DNA from: Micropterus salmoides
Lineage: Eukaryota > Chordata > Actinopteri > Centrarchiformes > Centrarchidae
Direction of reading: 5' to 3'
Assembly (NCBI RefSeq): GCF_014851395.1
Contig: NW_024041150.1
Location: 46,995,916-47,059,915, forward strand
Length of the DNA: 64,000 nt
In this document: piece by piece, positions 36,501 through 49,600 of the stretch
Numbering within the stretch: position 1 is the stretch's first letter
How the letters are laid out: each line of letters begins with the position of its first letter
Notes under the pieces: model-generated
The model's input: only the letters and a program-made list of their open reading frames with translations
Told to the model about the DNA's origin: nothing
Databases searched by the model: none
Position numbers and translations under genes: made by a program

Positions 36501-39500
36501 ACGGCGCTGCGTGTGTGTGTCCTACGAGGCTGGAGAGGAAACAACATCCTGTGTGTGACCGACCAGTCTGAAATACACACGAACTACACGCACGCCGACT
36601 CGCAGCCGGACACGCCCCCACCGCTGATGACCTCACACGATGAGGATGACAGATGCGAGGAGGCGGAGCCTGAGCGTGACGTCCAATCAGCGGTCAGGAT
36701 GAAACACTCCAGAGTCATCAGTTACCAGGTAACGTACGGTGAATACTGAGCTCTGATTGGCTGTCAGCATGTTACCTTTTAATGTTACCTGTGTGGTAAA
36801 CCCCGCCCCTCTCCTCTCATAGGGCACGGTGACTGAGGTGGTGAGTGAGGGGGCGGGGCTGTATGTGATTGACAGGAAGGTGTGTCTGTGCCTGGCCTAT
36901 CAGCCGACTCTGAGGAGGAAACTGAGGGCAGGAGACTGTGTGGAGGTGAGTCCCCGTCCAGGCGGGTCCCCGTGCAGGCGTTTCCCCTTACAGGCGGGTC
37001 CCCGTGCAGACGGGTCCCCTTACAGGCGAGTCCCCGTACAGGCGTGTCCCCTTGCAGGCGGGTCCCCTTGCAGGCGGGTCCCCTTACAGGCGGGTCCCCG
37101 TGCAGGCGAGTCCCCTTACAGGCGAGTCCCCGTGCAGGCGGGTCCCCTTACAGGCGGGTCCCCGTGCAGGCGGGTCCCCGTACAGACGGGTCCCCTTACA
37201 GGCGAGTCCCCGTGCAGGCGGGTCCCCGTACAGGCGGGTCCCCGTACAGACGGGTCCCCGTACAGACGAGTCCCCGTGCAGACGGGTCCCCTTACAGGCG
37301 GGTCCCCGTGCAGACGGGTCCCCTTACAGGCGGGCCCCCTTACAGGCGAGTCCCCGTACAGGCGGGTCCCCGTACAGACGGGTCCCCTTACAGGCGGGCC
37401 CCCTTACAGGCGAGTCCCCGTACAGGCGGGTCCCCGTGCAGACGGGTCCCCTTACAGGCGGGCCCCCTTACAGGCGAGTCCCCGTACAGGCGGGTCCCCG
37501 TACAGACGGGTCCCCTTACAGGCGAGTCCCCGTGCAGGCGGGTCCCCGTGCAGGCGGGTCCCCGTACAGGCGAGTCCCCGTGCAGGCGGGTCCCCGTACA
37601 GGCGGGTCCCCGTACAGACGGGTCCCCTTACAGGCGGGCCCCCTTACAGGCGAGTCCCCGTACAGACGAGTCCCCTTACAGGCGGGTCCCCGTACAGACG
37701 GGTCCCCGTACAGGCGGTTCCCCATCCAGGCGGGTCCCCTTACAGGCGAGTCCCCTTACAGGCGGGTCCCCTTACAGGCGGGTCCCCTTACAGGCGGGTC
37801 CCCGTACAGGCGGGTCCCCTTACAGGCGGGTCCCCGTGCAGTAACAGCTTCAGGCTGTAGTGATATAGAACAGAACTGTGGAAAAGTGTTTCTCAGTTTT
37901 TTGCATGAGTCAAACTGAAATGTTTCAGTTTTCAGTAACTAACATACAAGACGCAGGCTTCAGAAGCTGATTTCATTTATTAGGGGACTAAAGCCCTGCT
38001 AACCTACCTGGCTCTGTGTGGAGAAGGAATTGTCCCCCTTCATGAATTAAGCACATTTCCTGTAAAGCTGAGTTTACTTTCTGTGGCCACGCTCAGGCCT
38101 CGTGTCAGTCAAACGTTGAATAAAGAAATCTTAAATATAACCTGTCTGACAAAGTGAAGGAGGGTGAAAGATGTGACGAGCAGCACATCCTGCCACCGTG
38201 TTCAGGAACAGAGCCGTTGTGTTTGTCCTACAGTTGCTTTGATCTGAAACAAGACTCGTGAAGGGCTAAAACAGCTTCACACTCAGAGGTGAAGTCAGGG
38301 TCTGCGTCTGTCCCGACTGTCCGTGAATAATCAATGAATAATAAAGTTTTATTGAATGTTGTCCCTGCAGCTCCACCACGTCCACTTCCTGTACCGGCCC
38401 TGTCCCGACTTTCCTCCCAGCATGCTCTGCGCCTGTCTGCGCTCCAGCCTCAGGGTCACCGCCTTCAGCCGGGCAGGGGGGTCGGCGCCCGACTCCGGCT
38501 GCCCCGGCGACGGAGCGTTACCACGGTTACTGCTGGAGAGAAACACGGGAGTGTCGGAGTACCTGTGGGCGTGTCGCCTGAGCTCCCAGCTGTCCCACAG
38601 GTGAGGAGGACGAGGTGAAGCTGCAGGGCCCCGAAACCTGGTCCACGGCCAGAGCAGAGAAGCCAGAGCTAAACTTTAGACCTCAAAGTGTTTTTCCTTC
38701 CAGCTGGGATTGATGCTGCTCATAGACGGAATAGAAGAATAAGAAGAATGCTGCTCTGTGATCCTTATTATTCTATATTTATTATATTTTATGTGGTGTT
38801 GTTGTGAGAATATTTTGTTTGTTATGTGTAATTTGGAAGTTTGTTTAAAAAATGTAAAGTAGTTTGGATGTTTACAAAAGTTACACACAATAAACCAGCA
38901 GCAATTTAATGAAAATAAACGGAGCCGTGACTTCAGACCCGAGGAACGTACAGAACCGATATTTACCGTTACAGCCCTGTGCTGCATCACTCAGTACTGA
39001 AACATTTCAGGTAAAGCAGCTGATCAGTGAGGTGGAGATCTGATTCATTTTAAGATCTGCTGTCATGATTCTAACGTGCTTCATCAGGATGAGTGAATAA
39101 AATATAGATTAAACATGTTTTTGATATTTATTTTGGATAAAGTTAATCGAGTAATAGACAACTTATTTCGTTATGTACAGCCCTAATCATTTTGATGTGA
39201 GGCCTCTTCACACGAACCACATGTAGGTCCTTTACAACAGAAAACGTGGAACTCAGGATAAAAACAGGTTTCATAGGGCCTGTAGAGATTTAAGCACCTG
39301 ATAAGTTAGATAGGGTCGAATACAACTGATCATTAACTGTCTGTCTCTCTGTCTGTCTCTGTCTGTCTCTCTGTCTGTCTCTGTCTGTCTCTGTCTGTCT
39401 CCAGTCTGGTTCCCAGTGTGTTGAAGCAGCAGTGTGTCTGTGTGTTGTCCTGGAAGCTGATGGAAACTGTGTGGGGACGAGGAAGAGTAGGAAGACGAAG

Positions 39501-41286
39501 GAGGGACATCTACTCAGAGATGTTGGACGAGCCTCACACCTGTCCTCTCACACAGGTACATACTTTTATTTTACAGTGTTGACCCTGCAGTGTCTGTGTG
39601 TCTCTATACAGTGTCTCTGTGTCTCTACAGTACCGTGTCTCTGAGTCTCTACAGTACCGTGTCTCTGTGTCTCTACAGTACAGTGTCTCTGTGTCTCTAC
39701 AGTACAGTGTCTCTGAGTCTCTACAGTACAGTGTCTCTGTGTCTCTACAGTACTGTCTCTGAGTCTCTGTGTCTCTGTGTCTCTACAGTACCGCGTGGAC
39801 CCTGCAGTCCATCAGTACGTCAGTGTCTCAGAGCTCTGTCAGTCTCTACAGTCAGAGTGCTGGTCTTCAGTCTCTCTGAGGTCTCTGTTGCCTCCTGATG
39901 GATCCAATCTGACCAGATCTCAGATCAACACAGCACTGGCCTGGTCCTGCAGGACTCTGTCCTCTGATCCTCAGACTGGAGACAGCCTCAGGTAAACTCT
40001 GTCCTCTGACCTGAACATACAGGACAATATCTGAGCCACACCAACACTGCAGTCAAAGAAGAGAAACAATACAAGTGTAAACTTTTTAAAACAACTTTAT
40101 TGACCAATCAGAACAGACGTCTGCGAAAAAAAGAAATAAAGACAGTTGGTTTATAAATATAAATAAGAACAGAGTGTGGATGAGTACAGTATTTATTTAA
40201 TTAAAAGAATTGTTATGGTGACCAGTAATAATGAATGACTAGTAGCAGCAGAGTGTCGCACATTAAGTATTTAAGCAGGTGTTATTGCACCAAACAGATG
40301 ATCATGTGCAGTTTAAAACTAACTAAGTGTCCGTGTGTCAGACACTTAGAGGGAGGAGTTACAGAGTTCGATGGCCACAGGCAGGAAGGACTTCCTGTGG
40401 TGCATTATGGGGGAACGAGTCTTGCACTGAAGGTGCTCCTGTGTTTGAGCAGCACGTCATGGAGCGGGTGGGAGACATTGTCCAAGATGACATTTAGCTT
40501 GGACAGCGTCCTCCTCTCTGAGAGTCCAGCTCCGCCCCAAAACGTCACTGGCCTTGGATCAGTTTGTTGAGTCTGACATTAATTTCACTCACAGCTTTAA
40601 AAACTGCTAGATAATTAGAGCCTTAACGAAGATCAAACCCGCCTGATGACGACAGCTCCGTTTCAACCATGGTTATATTTTTAATTACTGATCATACGTG
40701 ATCAATAATGGGGGTGACGGTGTGTCATTACGCCCTCTGTGTGGTCTGACAGGCAGCGCCCTCTCCTGGTGGTCGGGGTGTTGGAGCTTCCGTCACAGAC
40801 GTCCGAACAAACCCTGCAGCTGAGAGACGGCACCGGGGCCGTGGCCTGTGTCGTCACGGAAACCAGCGAGGAAGAGGAGGGAGGTCAGAGGGCGGCCTTC
40901 AACACCGCCTGGATAGGTACAGCACACACACAAACAGAGGTCAAAGGTCAGAGGTCGCCTTCCAGCCTGAACCCTGCAGGAGAAATAAGTGTGTGTGTGT
41001 GTGTGTGTTGCAGGTTGTCTTGTGTACATACAGCAGTTCACCATGGTAACAGAGAGATTCATCCAATCAGACTTCCCCTCCTACCAACACCTGGACCAGG
41101 ACAAGTTCATCACACACAAACACTGCAGGTATGCACACACACACACACTATACACACACACACTGCGGGGACACACACACACACACACTGTAGGGACACA
41201 TACACACACACACACACACACTGCAGGGACACACACACACACACACACACTGCAGGGACACACACACACACACACACACACACTGC

Positions 41287-41326
<40 letters not shown>

Positions 41327-41329
41327 GGG

Positions 41330-41367
<38 letters not shown>

Positions 41368-42404
41368 GGGACACATACACACACACACACACACACACAC
41401 TGCAGGGACACATACACACACACACACACACTGCAGGGACACATACACACACACACACACTGCAGGGACACATACACACACACACACACACACACTGCAG
41501 GGACACATACACACACACACACACACACACTGCAGGGACACATACACACACACACACACACTGCAGGTATGCACACATACACACACACACTGCAGGTATG
41601 CACACACAATCACACTGCAGGGACACATACACACACACACACACACACACTGCAGGTATGCACACATACACACACACACTGCAGGTATGCACACACAATC
41701 ACACTGCAGGGACACATATACACACACACACACACACACACTGCAGGGACACATACACAACACACACTGCAGGGACACATACACACACACACACTGCAGG
41801 GACACACATACACACACATACACTGCAGGTATGCACACATACACACACACACTGCAGGGACACACATACACACACACACACTGCAGGGACACACATACAC
41901 ACACACACTGCAGGGACACATACACACACACACTGCAGGGACACACATACACACACACACTGCAGGGACACACATACACACACATACACTGCAGGTATGC
42001 ACACATACACACACACACTGCAGGGACACACATACACACACATACACTGCAGGTATGCACACATACACACACACACACTGCAGGTATGCACACACACACA
42101 CAATCACACTGCAGGGACACACACACGCACACTGCAGGGACACACATACACACACTGCAGACACACACACACACACACACACACTGCAGGGACACATACA
42201 CACACACACACACACACACTGCAGGGACACATACACACACACACACACACACACTGCAGGGACACATACACACACACACACACACACTGCAGGGACACAT
42301 ACACGCACACACACACACTGCAGGTATGCACACATACACACACACTGCAGGTATGCACACACACACAATCACACTGCAGGGACACAAACACGCACACTGC
42401 AGGG

Positions 42405-42438
<34 letters not shown>

Positions 42439-42921
42439 TGCAGGGACACATACACACACACACTGCAGGGACACATACACACACACACTGCAGGGACACA
42501 TACACACACACACTGCAGGGACACACATACACACACACACTGCAGGTATGCACACACACACACAATCACACTGCAGGGACACACACACGCACACTGCAGG
42601 GACACACATACACACACTGCAGGGACACACACACGCACACTGCAGGTATGCACACACACACACAATCACACTGCAGGGACACACATACACACACAAACAC
42701 ACACACACACACACTGCAGGTATGCACACACACACACAATCACACTGCAGGGACAATTATACACACACTGCAGGGACACATATACACACACTGCAGGGAC
42801 ACACACACACATACTGCAGGGACACACACACACACACTGCAGGTATGCACACACACACACAATCACACTGCAGGGACACATATACACACACTGCAGGGAC
42901 ACACACACGCACACTGCAGGG

Positions 42922-42954
<33 letters not shown>

Positions 42955-43651
42955 TACACACACACACACTGCAGGGACACATACACACACACACTGCAGG
43001 GACACACATACACACACAAACACACACACACACACACACTGCAGGTATGCACACACACACACAATCACACTGCAGGGACACACACACACACACTGCAGGT
43101 ATGCACACACACACACAATCACACTGCAGGGACACATATACACACACTGCAGGGACACACACACACATACTGCAGGGACACACACACACACTGCAGGTAT
43201 GCACACACACACAATCACACTGCAGGGACACATATACACACACTGCAGGGACACACACACACACACACGCACTGCAGGGACACATATACACACTGCAGGG
43301 ACACACGTACACACTGCAGGGACACATATACACACACGCGCACTGCAGGGACACATATACACACTGCAGGGACACACACGCGCACTGCAGGGACACATAT
43401 ACACACACACGCACTGCAGGGACACACACACACACACTGCAGGGACACACACACACACACTGCAGGGACACATATACACACACACACACACACGCACACT
43501 GCAGGGACACACACACACGCACACTGCAGGGACACACACACACGCACACTGCAGGGACACACACACGCACACTGCAGGGACACATACACACGCACACTGC
43601 AGGGACACACATACGCACACTGCAGACACACACATACACACACTGCAGACG

Positions 43652-43682
<31 letters not shown>

Positions 43683-46600
43683 GGGACACATATACACACA
43701 CACACACACGCACACTGCAGGGACACACACACACGCACACTGCAGGGACACACACACGCACACTGCAGGGACACATACACACGCACACTGCAGGGACACA
43801 TACACACGCACACTGCAGGGACACATACACACGCACACTGCAGGGACACATATACACACACGCGCACTGCAGGGACACATATACACACACGCGCACTGCA
43901 GGGACACACACGCGCACTGCAGGGACACATATACGCACTGCAGGGACACATATACGCACTGCAGGGACACATATACGCACTGCAGGGACACATATACACA
44001 CTGCAGGGACACACACACACACACATCAATATATAATAGTAATTAAGCTTTAAGCTGATTGGGTGTTTGTGTGTGTGTCAGAGTTTACCTGCAGTTTTCT
44101 GCAGACCACCTCCACATCCTGAGTCCCTCTGTTGCCATGGTTACACACCTGAGACAGACGGGGGAGGAGTCAGGAGCTGATGTCACAGGGGGGAAACAGA
44201 CAGATGAAGAAGAAGAAGAGGAGGAGGAGGGAGGTCCGGCTGCAGGGAGGAAGAGAAGAAGGAAAGAAGAAGAAACAGGCTCCTCCCTCTCTGCCTCCTC
44301 TGCTACCGTGACGACCGGTGGCTCCCGGCCCTGCGTCACCATGGTGATCAGGGTGGAGCAGAAGGAGGGCGTGGCCTGGAGAAACACGGGGGCGGAGTTA
44401 AAGGGTAAGGAGGAGGCGGGGCTTACACCGTGCTTCTCTCTCAGAGCTGCTGTGATTGGTCCAGTGGTCAACTGGGGGCGGGACCCAAAGAACGGACCAA
44501 TGACAGACCGGGAGACAGAGACAGGGAAGGAAGACAAGGTGAGAAATATGACCTGATACATCCCATGATGCACCTGTGTTCAGAGTGTCACGTGCTCACC
44601 TGTCTGCAGGTGGTCCTGGTGTTCTCAGGTGCGTCCGCTCGCTGGTTCCCCCTCCTCCAGCCCGGATGTTTCTACAGACTCGTCGCTGCCAACACACAGG
44701 TAAACACACCTGCCGTGATGTCACTGAGGCTCCTCTCACCTGTAGCTCCTGGCTCAGCTGCTGCAGTTGCACCTGCACAACGTTTCAAGGAAACACGTCG
44801 TTCAATCCAAAACCGTTTTGAGATTGAACTCGCCTGGTGGAGCAGGTGTGACACCTCCAGCTGTGAGAGATACGTGTTTATCACTCTGTTATTATGATGC
44901 TGAGTCGCTGCTGTGAAGAAGAAGAAGTGACGGCTGCATCAGAATCCTGGCAGCTGATTGGTTTGTGTTTGTCTGTACATCAGGATCCTAGTGTTTTGAT
45001 TGGCTGTGGGGTTTCTGGGCGGAGCGGGGTAGAGCTCCACACTAACTCCACCCTCCGGGTCCGATCTGATTGGAGGTTCCACACTCTGACAAGCCCACTG
45101 CTGCTGCACACCTACAGACAGGTAAAATATACACCTGCAAGTTCCTAAATGAACACAGTATCTTGAGTAAAAACCAAATCTCTTAAAAACAAACAAAGCG
45201 TGCGGCACTGACCGCACTACAAGTGCTGTTTGAATATCTGGAATGAAGGTCTTATAGAGTGGAGACAAATCTGAGCCCAGCTGACAGCTACAGAGGGATC
45301 TGTGACATCAGGTATCTGGGGAAGTTATTCTGTTCAATACAACTGAATATTAAACTTCCTAAATAAAAACAGGATCTTGAATCAGATCAGCTTTTTTCCA
45401 AATACAGTCGCAGGAAAAAGTTTGTGAAGTCTTCGGAGTTACCTGGATTTCTGCAGACAAACACAGGGTGAGCGTAGGAAGGATCCCAGAGTGTCAGCTG
45501 AAGACTCACAAAAATCTCTGGAACATGCTAGCATCTCTGTTCACGACTCTACGATACATAAAGCACTAAAGAACAACACAGAATAAGCCAGAGCAGCTGG
45601 ATGTTCCACAGCACTACTGGTGAGATACTCTGAGGACAGATGAAGCCAAAGTTGAGTCATCTGGAAGGAGAACACAACTTTATGTGTGGAGGGAAAAAGG
45701 CCCAGCTCACCAACATCAAAGCCTCATCACAGCTGTGAGGTATGGTGGAGGGGGCATCATGGTTTGGGGCTGCTTTGCTACCTCAGGGCCTGGAAGGGTT
45801 TCTATCACCGATAGAAAAGTGGATTCCAAAGTTTATCAAGACATTTAGCAGGAGAATGTAAGGCCATCTGTTTCCACCCGTTGAAGCTCAACAGGAGGTG
45901 GGTGATGCAACAGGACAACGACCCAAAGCACAGAAGTAAAGCAACAACAGAACGGCTTCAGCAGAAGAAAATACACCTTCTGGAGTCCCGGCCTAAAGAG
46001 AGCGATTCACACCAAACATCCCAAAGGATATTGCTGAACTGAAACAGATTTGTAAAGAGAAATCGTCTAAAATTCTTCCTGTTTCCAGCTACAGGAAACG
46101 TTTGGTTGAGGTTGTTGCTGCCAAGGAGGGTCAACCACTTATTAAATCCAAGGGTTCACATACTTTTTCCAGCCGGCACTGTGACCGTTTCCACAGTGTG
46201 TTCAGTAAAAGCATGAAAACATGTAATAGTTTGTGTGGTATTAGTTTAATCAGACTGTGTTTGTCTATAGTTGTGACTTCAGATCAAATTTTATGACCAA
46301 TTTATGCTGCGACCAGCGACCGTTACAACGTGTGCTGCTGTTGGACTGAGATGTTGATGAAAAGCATGAGGTGACTCTCTCTCTCTCTCTCTCTGTGTCC
46401 ACAGGCTCTCTCGCCCACAGTCCTGTCTGTCTCTGGTGTGTTGGACTGCAGGTAAACATCTTCTTCTTCTGTCACTTCTGTCTGTCTCATGTGGTTCAAA
46501 TTAACGTCTCGGTGCTGATGCCAGTATTTCAGTCTGTGTCTTCATAAAGCCGCCGCACATTAACCGTTGCAGCGCCCTGCAGTCGTCATGGAGACACACA

Positions 46601-49600
46601 CTCCTTCAAGATTTAGTGATTCACGATGAACAAACTCTAACGTGGTTTTCAGGTCTTCTGTAGTCCTCGTAGTGATCTGTGTGTGTGTGTTCAGGTCAGA
46701 GCTGGTGTGTTTCCAGGCTCTGGTCTCGGACAGGATCGGTCTGAACGACAGCACGAGTGACTCTGGAGACAAACACACAGGTAAACATGTACACACTGGT
46801 AAACATGCACACACAGGTAAACATGTGCACACTGGTAAACATGTACACACAGGTAAACATGTGCACACTGGTAAACGTGCACACTGGTAAACATGTACAC
46901 ACAGGTAAACATGTACACACTGGTAAACATGTGCACACAGGTAAACATGTGCACACAGGTAAACATGTACACACTGGTAAACATGTACACACAGGTAAAC
47001 ATGTGCACACAAGTAAACGTGCACACAGGTAAACATGTGCACACAGGTAAACATGTGCACACTGGTAAACATGTACACACAAGTAAACGTGCACACAGGT
47101 AAACATAAACACACAGGTAAACATGTGCACACAGGTAAACATGTGCACACTGGTAAACATGTACACACAAGTAAACGTGCACACAGGTAAACATAAACAC
47201 ACAGGTAAACATGTGCACACTGGTAAACATATGCACACTGGTAAACATGTGCACACTGGTAAACATGTACACACTGGTAAACATGTGCACACTGTACACA
47301 CTGGTAAACATGTACACACTGGTAAACATGTACACACTGGTAAACATGTACACACTGGTAAACATGTACACACTGTACACACTGGTAAACATGTGCACAC
47401 TGGTAAACATGCGCACACTGGTAAACATGCGCACACTGGTAAACATGCGCACACTGGTAAACATGCGCACATGTTTACCTTAAAAACTGTGATAATTAAT
47501 GATCCACTTTATCGGGGACAGGTTTGTGCAGCGGCGTTCAGCAGAGAGAGAAAGAGGGCGAGCGAGGAGGTCCTCCTCAGTCAAATATGATTTTAAATAC
47601 TCCCTGTATAAAAATTAGATAATCAATATGTAGCGGTCCGCGTTGCTAAATGTCCAGATTATAGGCTGATTATGGGAAACGCTGCTTCCACGATCACCCC
47701 CCTTCACCCCAAACAAAGCCTCTCTCCCGACTTTTTAACTAATATCATATTCAACAGCAGCGAGGAGTAACCTATGGTTTTTACAGAGCATACAGCCTCG
47801 GCCTAACGTTTCTTTACGACACCGGCTGAAATAAAAAAATCAAGCAAGTAAATCCCAACTTTTAAACAGCAGTTTTTCTGCACATGTAGCCTGTTTATAA
47901 GAGCAGTATTCAGTATTTTACACATGCCTGTAGTGTGAGAGATCCGGGTTCAATTCCCCGCTGTGACCAATCCACCAATGTGTCCCTGAGCAAGACACTT
48001 AACCCCTCGCTGCTTTGGATAAAAGCATCAGCTAAATGAATGATTGTAAGAATGTAAGTTTCACGCTGCTTCAATAAATCAGATGTAGAAATGTTTGAAA
48101 GCTTTTTGCTGCTCGCACAGAGTTCACAACAGACGACAATGTTCTTTGCATCTTAGACTGTGACACAATAATGGCAGCAGCTACTTCCAGCTGTGGACAG
48201 AACGCCCTCCTTCTCCGTTCTTCTATCAGCGGACATGAACAACACAGTCCGGTGCTGCTGAGCTGCAGCACAGTCAAGGATTCACGTCAAGAATGGTGTG
48301 TTCAGTAACAGTAACGCAGCGTTACTTGTCTTAGTAACTAATAATAATATTACTGTTTAAGAAAAGTAATTAGTTACAGTACTAGTTTCTGGGGAAAGTA
48401 ACGATATTACTGGCCAACGCTGGCGGTCAGCTGTTCAGCTGTCTAAAGAACTAAATGATCAAAGTCTGGAAACAAAGCCAGTGACGGCTCGCTTCACTCT
48501 ACAGCAGCGGTCGGCAAGTTCAAATTCTTTTCGAGCCGGCCGTCACGTGACGGCCAGAACATTATTTCAGTCAGATTATTTCAAACCCTTGTGTGCACGT
48601 TTAGCTCAGTGGGTAGAGCAGGACTCCCGTTGGAGGATCGACCCCAAAGTCCAGCGGACTGTTTATTTGTCCCTCGTTAAACAAATTGATCAGCCTGTAA
48701 GGACACGTCTTCACACGCTCACAATAAAGCCCGTTTATCCTCATTCATTAACCTAGATGTTACAGAGGTGTGTCAAGTTAAGCCAGAGATCGCCATCTTT
48801 CGGCGTGAAAGCTGAAAGTCTGTCCACAGTCGTGTGTTTCACTGCTACAGGTGGAGTCCACTCTGAGTCTGTCTGTGTGCAGGTGTGCGTCTCACAGTGT
48901 GCGACCAGACTGGCAGGAGTCTCCTGGTGTACCTGGACTTAAGCCACACCCCCTACCCTCCTGGCCTGTTGCCTGGCAACACATTGCTGCTGTCTGCTTT
49001 CCAGAGGAGAGTGTCCAGGTAACACACACACATTTTAGATTTAAAGGTACGTTACTGTTTAAATGCCGTGTTTAATAACTGTTACTGTGTTTCAGGACAG
49101 GAAGTGTGTACTGCAGTTATTTACCCGTCAGCTCGGTGACCGTCGTCTGTCTGGGAGATACGAGGTAACCGTGATCATGTGACAGGAAGTGTGTACTGCA
49201 GTTATTTACCCGTCAGCTCGGTGACCGTCGTCTGTCTGGGAGATACGAGGTAACGTGATCATGTGACAGGAAGTGTGTACTGCAGTTATTTACCCGTCAG
49301 CTCGGTGACCGTCGTCTGTCTGGGAGATACGAGGTAACGTGATCATGTGACAGGAAGTGTGTACTGCAGTTATTTACCCGTCAGCTCGGTGACCGTCGTC
49401 TGTCTGGGAGATATGAGGTAACCGTGATCATGTGACAGGAAGTGTGTACTGCAGTTATTTACCCGTCAGCTCGGTGACCGTCGTCTGTCTGGGAGATATG
49501 AGGTAACCGTGATCATGTGACAGGAAGTGTGTACTGCAGTTATTTACCCGTCAGCTCAGTTGAGTTTGTGTTTCCTCTCAGCGCCGCTCGGCCGCCTCCT

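Larger units (their letters stand above)
47481..48882 (+). other. ctc1 intron 18, right part (SINE and repeats)
   Basis: Unique sequence with a SINE copy (47917-48060), a stretch with GTTACT and AGTAAT words (48300-48410) that resembles a DNA-transposon relic, and a tRNA-like segment (48593-48670). No coding exon was found. Confidence 0.5.

Noticed and set aside
34950..36749. 599-codon plus-strand frame
   Set aside because: This is translation of the intron 6 CT array joined by chance to exon 7. Only the last 95 codons or so are ctc1.
36829..37918. Three overlapping 300-codon frames of GSPYRRVPVQ repeats, collagen- or silk-like
   Set aside because: They come from a 16-bp DNA repeat open in every frame, located in intron 8. 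Exon 8 precedes them in only one frame.
41081..44029. Long minus-strand Cys/Val-rich frames (up to 548 codons)
   Set aside because: They are translations of GT repeats opposite ctc1 intron 13, with CVCVC peptides only and no domain.
40739..44053. 1,104-codon plus-strand open frame, and similar 1,015- and 825-codon frames
   Set aside because: It reads through intron 12 and a stop-free CA array. Only exons 12 and 13 of ctc1 are coding here.
46560..47590. Frames with HTGKHVHTGK (zinc-finger-linker-like) or CLPVCTCLPV repeats
   Set aside because: HTGKH suggested C2H2 zinc-finger linkers, but no finger Cys/His pattern exists. It is the GTAAACATG array.
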